Positions 9,908-22,089 of a stretch of 64,000 nucleotides of DNA are shown piece after piece. Positions within the stretch are counted from its first letter, which is position 1. The number at the start of each line of letters is the position of its first letter. This DNA is from Poecilobothrus nobilitatus (lineage: Eukaryota > Arthropoda > Insecta > Diptera > Dolichopodidae). The notes beneath the pieces were generated by a model. The model worked only from the letters and a program-made list of their open reading frames with translations, had not been told where the DNA came from and made no database searches. The stretch lies in the NCBI GenBank assembly GCA_947095535.1, contig OX352774.1:40564496-40628495 (forward strand). The letters run 5' to 3'. The position numbers were made by a program, and so were the translations under genes.

Positions 9908-11040
9908 ATAATAGCATATAATTTTTCAAAATAAAAATAAAAAAAAAAAAAATATCCTGTCTGTTTGATTATAACAACTGTATAACTATTATTTTTATAA
10001 TAGTATTAGTGTGTATAGTTTATTAGTAAGTAGTAAGCGCACAGTAGTAAGGAGAATAAATTAAAAGATACCAACAAAAATTTAAGTTAAATATGAACTT
10101 GTTTTAACAGGTTGGTGTTTTTTTTTTTCTTTTATAGATGTACATATGTATGTATATATCATAATTATTAACTTTGTGGTTATAAATATGTATGTATCTT
10201 TTAAATCAATATTTATATAGTATTTCATACATACACAGCTTATATTTGAAGGATATGAAAGTGATTAACCTAGCATTACCCACTAATTTAAATTATAGAT
10301 TTTATGAATAGCAGATATATTGTTGACGACATTAGGTTAGTATGTTGCTAATTTCTTTAAAATTTTATAATATAATTAAATAAACTACAGTATTGATCAA
10401 AATTTTGATTAACATTTCTACTATAGCAAAAAAAAAAAATGTTGATCTAAATAAAAGATCAAAACGGAAAAAAAATCAAACCTATAAATTTTGCTACACT
10501 GTTCTTTTTTATTTCTGTTATTTATATTTTTAAAATAAAAAAAAAAAAACAAAAATATTTTAATTTTTTATATTATCATTAATTACTATACTAAATTTAC
10601 TATTTATGTACCAACTTATATAAAAAATTTAAATTTATTTATTACTTAATTTTTTTTAATGTTCTATAATAAGTTATAATATTTTTGTTATAATAAATTA
10701 TAATTAAACTTAATCACTATTTATCATATTTGACTGACAGTGACAATTATGTATTTTGTATACACATGTATTTTGTAATGTTGTCATTCTGGAGAGAGAA
10801 AAACTTATTTTATTTACTCTGTCTGTAAATATTTTCAACTCAATTAGTTTAAAAAAAATTTATTTTATTGCCCTCAGCTCATCCCTGTTTCTCTGAACGA
10901 GTTTTACTCTCAATTTTTTTTTTTGCTAGAAAAGAATAAGAAAACAATTTTTAGAGTTGAATTTTTTTTTCAGAAAAGAACGGAGAAATGTCAGCTGAAA
11001 AATGTGCAACCTTGCAACGTCAGGTTATTAGTATTTTAAT
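9908..11040. other. Intergenic, with one exon-like motif
   Basis: Mostly A+T-rich. At 10974-11023 a strong 3' splice-like tract precedes an ATG with 12 open codons and a CAG|GTTATT donor-like end (see findings). Otherwise nothing is supported. Confidence 0.5.
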
Positions 11041-11336
11041 AGAACATAATATTTTATGGCATCAGAGCTTTGAAATGTTTTTTTTTTTAACTTCAATTAT
11101 TTAGAGAAACATTGGATTATAGAATAGGATCACTCCACATGAGTCTTCTTGAATATTAGTATTAGTATTAGTCTTAGTCTTCTTATTAGAATATTAGCAT
11201 TAGTCTTCAGATTATTATAATAACACATAACATTTTATGGCATCAGAGCTTTGAACTGTTTTTTTTTTAACTCGAATTATTTAGAGAAACATTTGATTAC
11301 AGAATAGGATCATTCCACATGAGTCTTCTTGAATAT
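11041..11336. repeat. Direct duplication of a 115 bp unit
   Basis: Unit 1 (11041-11156) and unit 2 (11223-11336) share TTTTATGGCATCAGAGCTTT, a poly-T run, TTAGAGAAACATT and AGAATAGGATCA, and end CCACATGAGTCTTCTTGAAT. They differ at only scattered bases. The 66 bp spacer is made of ATTAGTCTT-like motifs. Confidence 0.88.
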
Positions 11337-12539
11337 ATACTTTTAATTACTTTTTATTTTCACACGGTTCTTCACAAAGTACATTCATTTTTATATGTAT
11401 GAGTGTTTGAAAAAAAATTTTGAAACGAGAAGTATAAATTCTCAAGCGTGTCTATTTGAAAATATATTCTGAAATGAAAAGAATCATAAAATCCCACCAC
11501 CACATAATTAGTTTGCGCAGAAAAGATGAAATAAACAGTTAAATTTTACATAAGTAAAAATTTGATTTGAAGAATAGAAGAACCGTGTGGAAAGACGAAT
11601 TTAGAGATTTTTCTTTTACTTACATTTAATTTGGTAAAAATTTCAAACTAAAATTTAATTAAAATTGAATTTGAATTGAATTAAAATTGAAAATTTAAAT
11701 TTGTGGAATAGATTATATATGTAACATTTTATTAAGCACAAGTAAATAAATTTTATTAAGAACTTCAAAAGATATCCAACATAGGTACATTGTACGATTT
11801 CAAATTTAATTTTTTTTTTTAAAGTGTTTTGTCGAAATGATTCCATTTTTTTTAAATTCATTTGTATTTTGCATGTAAAATTTTTTGTTTTAAATAGCGC
11901 CTATTTATATGTAATGAAAATGAAAAAAGAAAATAAAGAAAATTAATAAAGAAATTATCACATAATCATGAATTTAATTTTATGTATTTAACAATTTAGT
12001 TTATATATATATTTTTTTTACTTTTTTCCGCTTGGATAGATTTAGATTAGAGTCCAGGTTAACAAAAAAGAAAAAACGAAACAATTACATAACATTTAAA
12101 AGTTTTTACTTTTTATACAATATATTATGTTAATATACTTGTTTTTTTTTTTTTACTTTTCTGTTGTTCCTGGAAGTTTTCATTTGGATACATACATACA
12201 TATGTACAAAAATATTATATAAAAATTAATTTTTTTTTTTATAATTCTTATAATATTTTAACAAGTCTATTGGAAATTATATCTCAGTTGGGTGTCTGTC
12301 TACAGAATATTTTTGTTAAAATATAAGCAGTTTTTTTTTGAAATTCGAATTTGAAGTTAAAAAAAAATTGTGTTTAGATGTAACCTATGAATTTTTAAAA
12401 ATTTTATACACTTTCTTATTTATTTTTTTTTTCTTTTTTATAATTTTGTTAAAGATTCAAAACTGGGTTGAAAAATGCTATTTTTTTTATTCGCTAACTT
12501 AACACTAGGAACGAATTCCTTTATACAAATATAAGTTTA
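11337..12539. other. Intergenic, nothing recognised
   Basis: A+T-rich sequence with homopolymer runs. No coding region, SINE head or inverted repeat was recognised. Confidence 0.6.
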
Positions 12540-13190
12540 GCTAAATGGAAGAACGATATTAAGGGTGAGTTGGGGGAGTAAATTAGAAATGAACCTAAAA
12601 AAGTTCTTTTGGAATAGTTGCAAATTGTAGAATGAATTATTATTGTCAGAGGAGAACATAGGGTGGAAGCATGTTTTACATCTTAGCAGTTCTGACAACG
12701 AATGAGTTTCAAATGACCAGTTTCAAACCACTTAGGAATTTCCACAGTGCAGAAATAAGCACTTGTTGCCTCTCTCGTGGCATTGAAATTGGAATAGTTT
12801 GAGGGCAAGCATAATTGACCTTAGCTCTTTAGAGCAAGTCTAATTACCTACAAGATATTTATAAAAGAGTGAAATTACTTCAATATTTCGACGCATGCTA
12901 TAAGAGGCGTTAATATTTCTAGTTGACGGAGTCGTCAATTAGGCGTAATACGTGGTTATGAACTTTGTTGAGATAACTTAAAAAAGTTTGGGCAGCGCCA
13001 GTCCATATATGTGAGTTATACTCCATCTTAAGCCGAATGTAAGCTTTATAGATATTTGACAGATCTTTTGGAGAAAAGTATGTTTTATAACGGTTGAGAT
13101 ACCCTAAACATTTGGCAGCATTCTTGGCTAAGATATAACTTAATAGTTCCCAGTCTATTTAGGGTTCTGAATGTATTTATTGAAGGAATA
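12540..13190 (-). pseudogene. Decayed Jockey-like LINE, C-terminal RT region
   Basis: The minus strand from about 13078 has an open run of about 50 codons containing SNIYKAY, then YIRLKMEYNSHIWTGA, then NKVHNHVLRLIDD. This is the region after the catalytic RT domain in Jockey-type LINEs (IRP.MEY.SHIW.GA). Further along (12770-12670) YFCTVEIPKWFETGH and, after a frameshift, SFVVRTAKM correspond to the NSFFPRTA.LWN block near the ORF2 end. A 100 bp homologous fragment lies at 28370-28475. Stops and frameshifts separate the blocks. Confidence 0.8.
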
Positions 13191-14495
13191 TTTAGTTTTT
13201 GTGCCTCAGTAAACTATACATAAAAATTGCGCCACCAAATTAATTTAAAGTTTTTGTTTGTTATTAACAGTAATATTTTTAATAAAATATCAAGTTAATT
13301 TTTAAAAATAATTTTAAATCAATTAGATAATTCAAAAATTAATTAAAATTAAATTATTATTTGGGTTTTTATAGATCTTTTAAAAAAAATGTATTTTGGT
13401 AGAACAAGTTTTTTATGTAGTCTATCCATTACGGAGCTATAGACTATAAGATAAGTTTGGAAAAACCCTATATTCAAATGTGTATATATATTCTCAATTT
13501 CTGCTTAAGTAATAGTTTTTTAATCTAAAAACACCAAACTACAGGAATGTTTTTTTTGGCATTATAAATCAATATCAAAAATTTTATAATTTCCTTCAAA
13601 TTACCGTTATGTGAAAATAAAATTATGCAAGATTTATGCTTCGTTTAAATTCTGCTCGCTTTTAGTTAGAATCTTAAAATTTTAAGAGAATGAAAACCTT
13701 TGAAATGTGTCAGGAAATTTTTTTGTACTTCCCCCTGTTTAAAAGCTATTAGGAGTTAAAAATTAAAAATTTGCAATTTTTAGACACTTGTAATGTAAGC
13801 AAATTTTTAACATTAATATTAAATTTTAACATTATATTTTAACATATGTTACCAGCTGGCAGCTTTATTTATTTATAGAGAGCTCCTTAAATCTGAAGAA
13901 AATGTCTATTGATTTTTGAGAATTTTTTTCTTTTTTTGAAAATCTTTGATTTTCTTTTTATTTTAAGCTCAAAGTTACTTTTTAAATTGGCACTAACTTT
14001 TGTTCGTCAGTTTTATTTTATAATATTCTTAATATTAGTTCACAAATTAAATTTTTCATTAAAAATTTAGTGAAAATTGTAAAATCGTGTACTCAATGTG
14101 AATACAATAGGTAACATTTTTTTTTTTTTGCAAAATTCAAATCTGTATGTTTAACATTATATGTTCAAATAGGATTTAAATCTTTTGATGATGAGAAATT
14201 ACAACAAGCATAATAAGCGGCAGCAACATAAACAATCGCGTTTTATTTGTACATTTGAGCGTTTAAAAACATTTCTGATTTTTGAAAATATTTCTGATTT
14301 TTTTACAAAAACAAAAATTTTTTGACAAATTTTCATTTCTGTAGTTTTCTTAGAAAATTATATCACTTTTTAAAAACTAATTTTAATAATTTTTAATTTT
14401 CATTTAAATTTATTATATATATATTTTATTTATAATTTTAATTTAATTTTAAATATACAAAAAAAAAAAAACACTAAAATAAAATAAAATTCCGA
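13191..14495. other. Upstream region of the Asn/Gln-rich gene
   Basis: No coding or repeat features were recognised. The last 100 bases hold TATATATATATT and TATTTATAA tracts (14413-14433) that could act as a TATA element, but composition alone makes such strings common here. Confidence 0.5.
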
Positions 14496-15389
14496 ATGGA
14501 AAATGATAATTTGAAATACAAAATTAATACGAATAATTATCAAAATTTTTCAAATTCATTTAAATTTTGTAATGGTCAAGTTTATTGTCCGACATGTTAT
14601 GAACAAAATAATTTTTTAAGATATATTCAAAGTATTCAAGAAAATGAACAACAACAACAACAAGAACAACAATTAAATCAATCATCACAACAACAACAAC
14701 ATCAACAACAAATAATTAATTATGTTCCAACAGCAGTATACAATGCTATACCAAAAACTCCTATTACCGGTAATAATATGAATTTTCCTGAAAAAATACT
14801 TATGAATTATGAAGAGATGACGGTGGCGGGGGCGGGGACGGCGGCAGCAGCAATTCAATATAATTGCCCATCAGAACAACAAAAGGTTGATACAATTAAT
14901 GGAAATGAACAATTTAATTATAGATCTGACATTCAAGATTCTGAGGGTACAATTTATAATAGAAATTTTGATTCAAATCAATCAAATGATCAACAATTAA
15001 AATCAGATGGTCGTATAATTATTAAACAGGTATGTATATATGTTATAATTAATAATTTTCATTGTATACATATTAGCGAAAAAAAAAATTTATTCATTTC
15101 AATTTTATAAATTTTATTTTTTTTTTTTGCAAGAGAGCAAATAATAAATTAGAAGATCCGATTAATATTTATGGTAAAGCAATGACTGGTAAAATTGAAC
15201 CAAATTTTAATCCACAAATACATTATTATAAAACAATGAATCAGTTACATGATCGTTTTGAAAATCAAACAAATTTATTTGAAAATTCAAAATATCAAAA
15301 AATTATTTCAACTGAAAATGTTCAAATTCAAACAAATGATGAATTTAATAAAAAAGAATTTTATAATAGTGAATATGATTCATATAATT

Positions 15390-15420
<31 letters not shown>

Positions 15421-16109
15421 TTATATTGTACCACAACATCAACAACAACAAATGCAACAACAAATGCAACAGCAACAAAATCAACAACAACAACAACAAC
15501 ATAATGATGAATATTGTGAAAATATGATAATAGAAGAAAAATTTGATTCACAATATAAAGAGAATCAAAATGAACCAATACATAATGTTAATTATCAGGG
15601 TACATGTAATTATTATAATACATCATCAGAATATCAATGTCCTTATAAAAATCATGATATAAATATTGAAAATAATAATAATCAAGGTATTTTAACTGAT
15701 CAAAATAATAAAAATTTTATTGATTTGAAAATTTCTGAAAATGATAATGAAAATTATTTAAAAAAAAATCAAAAAAATAGTTTTGTTATTTCTACACCAG
15801 ATAATTATTCATTAGAATATTTTACATATCAAAAATTAAAAAATTCACGTAAACAAAAACGTGATCAATTAGTTGAAAATCAAAAAAATGAAATACGTAA
15901 TCAATTAATAAAACAAATATATTCACCTAGATCAAATAATTGTATTAAAATAAATCATGAAAATATTGGTAATGGTTCAATTGTAACACAAATAAATTCA
16001 ATTAATTCAAATTCAAATCAAAAAATAAGTCCAACACCATCAATAATTGAATTTCGAAAAAAATTAAATCCAAATGCACCATCATTTATTTCTCAACAAT
16101 CAAATAGTA

Positions 16110-16173
<64 letters not shown>

Positions 16174-17830
16174 TAATAGATATTTTCCATCTGATAATGA
16201 AATTATAATAAATGAATCATCAAATAATAATAAAAATAATTTTTCATCTGAATATTTAATAAATTCAGATTTAATACAAAATAATAATGATAATAGATTA
16301 TATAATAATTATTTAACATCTGAACAACAATTAAATAATAATTGTATGCAACAAGGTGATCATAAAATAAATTTTCTTCAACCAAATTTTGAATTATATC
16401 CATCACTATTTGAAAAATCCAATTTTTATCATAATATTATACCATCAGAAAATATAACACAAGCAAATTATTTTGAAATTTTAACACCAAATGATAAATT
16501 AAAAACAAAAGAAAATCTTGAAAAAATTGAAACAGCATTATTAACAAATGAAGGTAAAACATATTTTGGTGAAATGTCACCAAATTTAATTACAGAAAAA
16601 AAAATTAATCCAACAACTATTAATAATTTTAATAATAATATTAATACTGTAATTACTACAACATCTGCTACTATTACTACTACTACTAATAATACTATTT
16701 TTACTACAACAACAACAACAACTACTACAACTACTACTACTAGCAATGCAAATACAAATTCTTATCATATAAATGAACAACAATCGATATTAAAAGATTC
16801 GATATTAGAAGATTTAAAAAGATTTATAAAACTTCTACAAAATAAAAATCCCCATTTAACAATAAAAGATATACAAGATATATTAGAGAATATACCAAAA
16901 ATACCAATTGATGAAGAAAAATCAACAATTGATTTTTTATCAAAAAAAATTTATGAAATTGATACATCATTTGAAACAAAAAATCAATATAAAAATCAAA
17001 ATGAAAATCAAAATGAAAATGAAAATCAAAATCAAAATGATAATGATAATGATTATCAATATGATAATGTAACATCATATGTATGTAGAGCACGTTATAT
17101 ACCAACAAAAAAAAAATTAGATATACCATTACCACAATATGAAATTATACATAATGTATCTAAATCTGAATTAAATACAAAAATAACAAAAGAAATAAAA
17201 TTAGCAACAAATATTAATTTTGATCGTCAACCATTAACATGTCCAATTACATATTGTAATCAAAAGAAAATTTTTATATCAGAATTTTCAAAACATATTA
17301 AAGTTGATCATTTAAGAATATTAATTGAAACAATAACACCAGGACAATGTCGTAATTTATTTTTTGATCCAAAAATAACACATGAAGGTATTAATAAATG
17401 TTTAGGTTTATATTTAGTAACAAATAAAGTAAAAAATTTAGGTAATCATGAATTTAAAGATTATTTACCAATTGTTGTAATGACAAGTAAAATTCATATT
17501 AAAAAATTATTTAATAATAAAATAAATTTAAATTTAAATAATGATAATAATAATATTAATAATAATGAAAAATATTTTATTGTAATTTGGTTAACTGGTT
17601 TAATAACAATTGATTTACCAATATTTTATACAATTGTTGTATGGTCAAATTCTGGTAAAATACCAATTAATCATTTTGTACAATCTGGTAAATTATATTC
17701 AATTAGAGAAAAACAAACACCAGAAAATATTTTTAAAACTGGTAAAGGTATTATATTAACACCAGATCAATGTGATCGTCTTACAAATAATGGTAAAAAT
17801 ATGATTAATATTCAAGTATCAATTAAATAA
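14496..17830 (+). CDS. Asn/Gln-rich protein with C-terminal C2H2-like finger (DUF4729-like C-terminus)
   Basis: Two exons: 14496-15029 (178 codons) and 15134-17830, joined in phase 0, giving 1076 residues. The donor is CAG|GTATGT and the acceptor is a long T tract ending GCAAG. The first 850 residues are low-complexity: Q-rich at 51-74 and 278-301, poly-N at about 504-525, poly-T at about 700-716, plus many N/Q/K runs. CNGQVYCPTC at 25-34 holds three cysteines. The C-terminal 200 residues look folded. CPITYC...H.KVDH forms a C-x4-C-x12-H-x4-H finger (C881, C886, H899, H904). It is followed by TPGQCRNLFFDPK and a NKCLGLYLV segment. This recalls the DUF4729 domain I associate with Diptera (from memory; an HMM search would decide). 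Function is unknown; a nucleic-acid or protein-binding nuclear role is only inference. No frame break, so it is probably a live gene. Confidence 0.85.
15030..15133 (+). other. Intron of the Asn/Gln-rich gene
   Basis: A 104-base intron bounded by GTATGT and a T-rich tract ending GCAAG. Reading through the donor gives a stop within 27 codons, whereas splicing at 15029/15134 joins two open frames in the same phase, which supports the intron. Confidence 0.85.
16102..16173 (+). repeat. (AAT)n trinucleotide tract encoding poly-Asn
   Basis: About 22 consecutive AAT codons inside the coding region. Uninterrupted use of one codon points to replication slippage, so length is likely variable between individuals. 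Confidence 0.9.
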
Positions 17831-18423
17831 AAATAAAAATGCAGAAAAAAAAATTTAAAAAATATTTAAAAAAAAAAAAAAAAAAAAAGAAAAATTAAAA
17901 AAAAAAGTACAATAATATATTTTTAGTTTTATTTATATATATATATATATTTAATATATTCTAAATTATAAATAAATTATATTAAAATTAAATTTTTTCG
18001 TATATACATAAAAATAGATATTGATGTCGTGTTTTTTAGGTTTTTTTTTTTTTTCAAAATAATATCTTTAGTTATATTTCAGTGTAATATTACAATTATT
18101 TTTTTATTTTATATAATAATTTAATGAAAACCATATATACATATATATAATATAATAACTATAATATATTTCAAAAATATATAAAATATTAAATTAATTT
18201 ATTTAATATTATTATATATATAAATTTTATTTATTATAAACAAACAAAAAAAAAAAAAAAAAACTATAAAACAATAATAAAAATAAAAATATATTGAAAT
18301 ATATAATAAATGTTTTATTTTACATAAAATATCTTTAGAAATCTGATGCTTTAATAAAAGGATAAAAGTTAAATAAAATTAAACCTAAAAATATGCAATT
18401 AAGTATGGATTTGTTTATATTAT
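17831..18423. other. 3' flank of the Asn/Gln-rich gene
   Basis: Extremely A+T-rich. AATAAA-like strings begin at the stop codon and recur, so no single poly(A) site can be chosen. A-runs at 17869-17889 and 18245-18262 and a (TA)n stretch near 17934 are low-complexity. Confidence 0.5.
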
Positions 18424-18434
18424 AAAGACATCTA

Positions 18435-18703
18435 GGGGCTTCGGTAGCCTAGTGGGTAGGCGTGTGGCGTATTAACCGAAGGAGTGTAGGTTCGATCCCT
18501 GCACAGGTCGTAAGTTTTTTTCTTTACATACCCCCCTTATGACCTAATATAATGTAAATATATAGTATATAATATAAACAAAATAAATAATAGTATATAA
18601 TTTAATAATAGTATAAAAACCTATAATGGCCTTAGTAGCCGATGGTTCAATAATATTGCACTACATTAATGTATGTAATATTAATATAAATAAATAAATA
18701 AAT
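18435..18703 (+). mobile_element. SINE2, full-length copy with target-site duplication
   Basis: Starts GGGGCTTCGGTAGCCTAGTG, with box A-like TAGTGGGTAGGCG and box B GGTTCGATCCC. The body contains GTCGTAAG, CCTTATGACCT and CTTAGTAGCCGATGGTTCA, and it ends in (TAAA)n. It is flanked by AAAGACATCTA at 18424-18434 and again at 18704-18714, an 11 bp (up to 13 bp) target-site duplication, which defines both ends. It lies about 600 bp downstream of the Asn/Gln-rich gene in the same orientation. Confidence 0.92.
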
Positions 18704-18714
18704 AAAGACATCTA

Positions 18715-21700
18715 AAGAGTATTCTAGAAATATCTTCCTTATGGGATTTATAGCCCTTGAACATTTAATTTTTCTTGATAAAAATCTTTACATACTAAAC
18801 CACAATCATGTCCCATTTCTTTATCACTATTATAGTAGAAGCGCTACACTACATGTAAAACTATCGAATATAACTCGGGTAATATTAGCAGAGATCCCTT
18901 AAAATACGACACTAGTATTAAACAAAACAGTTTAAGCAAAACAAAACAAAAAATTCTAAATTTTAACAAGTTTAGTAGAAATTACGAAAATTTAATTCTC
19001 AATTTCGATGTAGGCACTACATTTTCTGTTTTGGGAAGCTTCGTTATGTAGTAATTCTTAATTCCTATACGGTATAATGTAAAGAAAAAAAGGTCAAAAA
19101 TTTATGAAAGAAATATTTCATTCGTTAGTTCATAATTTATTAATAAATAGGTTCTTTTTTTTGCAAAACAAGGTTGCATCTTTCAGTATAATTCTTCATT
19201 GCTTTTATATTGTATTAAAATGTAAAGAGTTTTTGAAAAGCGCTACAAAAAAAATAGAACGTTTGCAGCGACATCACCATTCACCCCATACTAAAACTGT
19301 ATAGAAATAGTGTAGAATCTGCAGCTGTCAAATTGATTCTACTAATTGTTGAATGTATTTATTTGAAAACTTTTATAATTAAAAATGGATTACGATTTTA
19401 AAATTGAAGTTTTTTAAGTTAACGAATTAAATGTACCTAATTGTGAAAATAACTAATGAATTTAGGTAAATAAATTACAGCACGGAAGAAACTGAAACTG
19501 TGAAAAAGTGGAAAGCAAACGTTTATCAATAGTTTTATTTAAAATTTTAAGAGTTCTTTCATTTTAATTTTTGTTGTCTAATTGCTACTAAATAGACAGC
19601 TCAACTCAAACTAAATCAAATCTAAAAAAGAAATATTGAAGGTACAAGCAGGGCCTTTTCAACATTTCTCCGAAAACTTAAAATAGCTTTGCTTATGCGC
19701 AAAGAATAATTATTATTTATTACTACCTATATTATTATAGGTAGGTAATATAGGTATTATATGTATCTATTATTATTTTATAGATACTTTCTATAAAATT
19801 TTTTTTTTATTTTTTAAATTTAAAACTGTTTTCTTCAATAAACTTCAATGTTTAAAAAACAAAAAAAAAAAATAGAACATCGAACGAAGGGGTCAAAGGG
19901 ATTTTCGAACAAAAGGGTTGCAGATAAAAATTTTCAATATTATACGACGAAATTTAGGTTCGTAACGTATAGCTATAATCTTTAAGAGAAAATCTATGTC
20001 AAAATTCAGAATAAGGATGATAATTTTAACTTATGAGCAGCAGCAAAGTTAAAGTGTCTAAATAACTGTAGGTACCTTCTTTATCAAAGATACAACATAC
20101 GATTACGTTAAAAGGACTAATATTATTTCTGCAAGTCACTGAAGCTTTATTTTTGAATTAAAACGAAGTCGATTTATTGTATTTGTAGTATTTCTGTGTG
20201 AACTTCACCTGTGAAGTAATAAGCCATTATTCAGTCTCGTTAAGATTTTTGAATGATCAGTATTATTAGTTCTTTTCTAAGAAGTTTAAATTTATTTTTA
20301 ATAGTTTTGGTTAGTGAAATTACTGAATAGTCATTTTAAGAATAAGATTTAAAAAATAAATGTGGTCTGTTTTTTTGTACGTAATTTTGATTCGGAAGAT
20401 GAAAAAAAAAATTAATATAATGACGAGAAATTTAATTTTACTACTGTAAAATCTATACTTCCAGAATTTCAAACAAAAGTCAAATATCGCAATCATATCC
20501 CATTTTTCTTTATTGACTGCAGTACTGCCAACAAAATAAACTGTCCCAACAAAACAGACATCAAAACAAGAAAACAGACATCGTTCGTCTAACAGTAAGT
20601 ATATAAATTCATAGTTCGTGTCACCTCGCTGATGGACATTGGTTAAAGAGTGCTGGACTTGGGTTGGACTTGGGTTAAAATTTTGTAAATCAATAGTATC
20701 AAAAAAAAAAAAAAATATTGAAAAATATAAATTGCCCTATAACTATCATATTTTATTTTGCTTCCTAATTATTTAACGATTAGATCGATAGTTTCTCTAC
20801 ACCATCGGTAGATAATTTTGAAACAAATATAGTAAAAAGAATTTATGCTAGGAAATTCGGATTATTCTAAATAAGAAAAGTGTTATTTTACGATTTATCT
20901 CAATAATTCTTTCACACATTTTAATGACGACGTGTTAAGATATAGTGCTAACTATAAGAGCTTATCATATATATCGGCTTAATGATTCTGTCATTATATT
21001 CTATTTGTTTATATTTTATATTTGAGTTATTAGAATCCAATGACAATTATTTGCTTTAAAATGGAATGGTAACTGATTCAGAGATGTCATGTATGTAACT
21101 TGTTTATAGGTTATTTTGACTTTTTCAATAATTGCGAGGACATAATTTTATTTTTACTTTGTTTAAATTTGTTTCCGTTTCTTTTATTTGAATTATTTTT
21201 TTTGGTAGCATTTAAGTTTTGATTCCAGCATTTATTGCTGACATTTTTTTTAAGAGAAATAATGACCGCAAAATAAAAATATGATAAAAAATGTTTTAAA
21301 GTAAATTATTAAATACTTTCAAAAGTATAAAGAAAATTTTTTTTTCCATTGTAAAAGAAAGGACATCATACTTAGTACTGCGGAAAATAATTTTAATTAA
21401 CTCAATAGTAAAATTTTTTGGTATAATTAGGTTTTAATATAATTGTATTGTTATGTATTGTCATCGGATTTACGCTAAATTTAAAAATTTCAACTCATTA
21501 AAACGGGATGAGAAGTACCGAGTTAAATTTGAGTACTTAACAAATAAATTGTTTGTTGCGTTCAGAGCAGGACCGTTAATCCAGATAAAAGCATAATTAG
21601 TAAAAATATTAAAAAGTAGTTGATTTTAACCAATATTTTGAAAAAAAATTTTTTTTTGATGGTTTCTTTTTTATTCGAATCAATTTACGTGATACTCCTC

Positions 21701-21784
21701 AATTTTGGTTTAGAATATGGTCGATTGAAACAAGTTACAGTTTGTCATTACCACTTCAGATCAAAAAAAACCAGATATAAATAG
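18715..21784. other. Intergenic, no gene seen
   Basis: A+T-rich. Around 20620-20700 a decayed tRNA-like string (CACCTCGCTGATGGACATTG, with GGTTAAAGAG) precedes an A run and may be another SINE remnant. Short open frames near 19104 and elsewhere have no protein-like features. Confidence 0.5.
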
Positions 21785-21866
21785 GATTCGCTTTTACTAG
21801 GATTCAAATCTGAAGTCCCTAAATGAAAAGTCTACACTTTAACCATGAGACTGTGCTATCCAGCTA
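21785..21866 (-). mobile_element. tRNA-like SINE head, antisense
   Basis: On the minus strand GGATAGCACAGTCTCATGG begins near 21866, with box A-like CATGGTTAAAGTG and box B-like GATTTGAATCC near 21799. It lies 36 bp upstream of a SINE1 copy in the opposite orientation. The body of the element is not recognisable. Confidence 0.55.
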
Positions 21867-21901
21867 AGATATTTATTATATCTATTAATATACTATGACA
21901 T

Positions 21902-22089
21902 GGGATCTCGGTGTCCTATTGGGTAAGAGCGTATAAAATACACCATTAAAACCGAGGGAGTGTGGGTTCGAATCCCATACACGTCATAAGAGTTGTTCCC
22001 CCTTATGACATTTACAGCCATGCATGAGCAGGAAAGGCTGTGTAATTTCCTGTCCACATTTATGTGGCAGGGAAATGCAAAAAAAAAAT
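21902..22089 (+). mobile_element. SINE1, full-length copy
   Basis: Head GGGATCTCGGTGTCCTATTG, box A TTGGGTAAGAGCG, box B GGTTCGAATCCC, body GTCATAAGAGTTGTTCCCCC, and 3' stem-loop CCACATTTATGTGG, then an A tail. ATATACTATG occurs at 21888-21897 and again just after the tail at 22092-22101. That may be the target-site duplication, with four extra bases at the 5' junction. Confidence 0.88.

Noticed and set aside
15345..17135. Open frames on the minus strand and in other phases across the Asn/Gln-rich gene
   Set aside because: They are shadows of AAT, CAA and ACA codon repeats (poly-Y, poly-V, poly-I and similar) and contain no domain.
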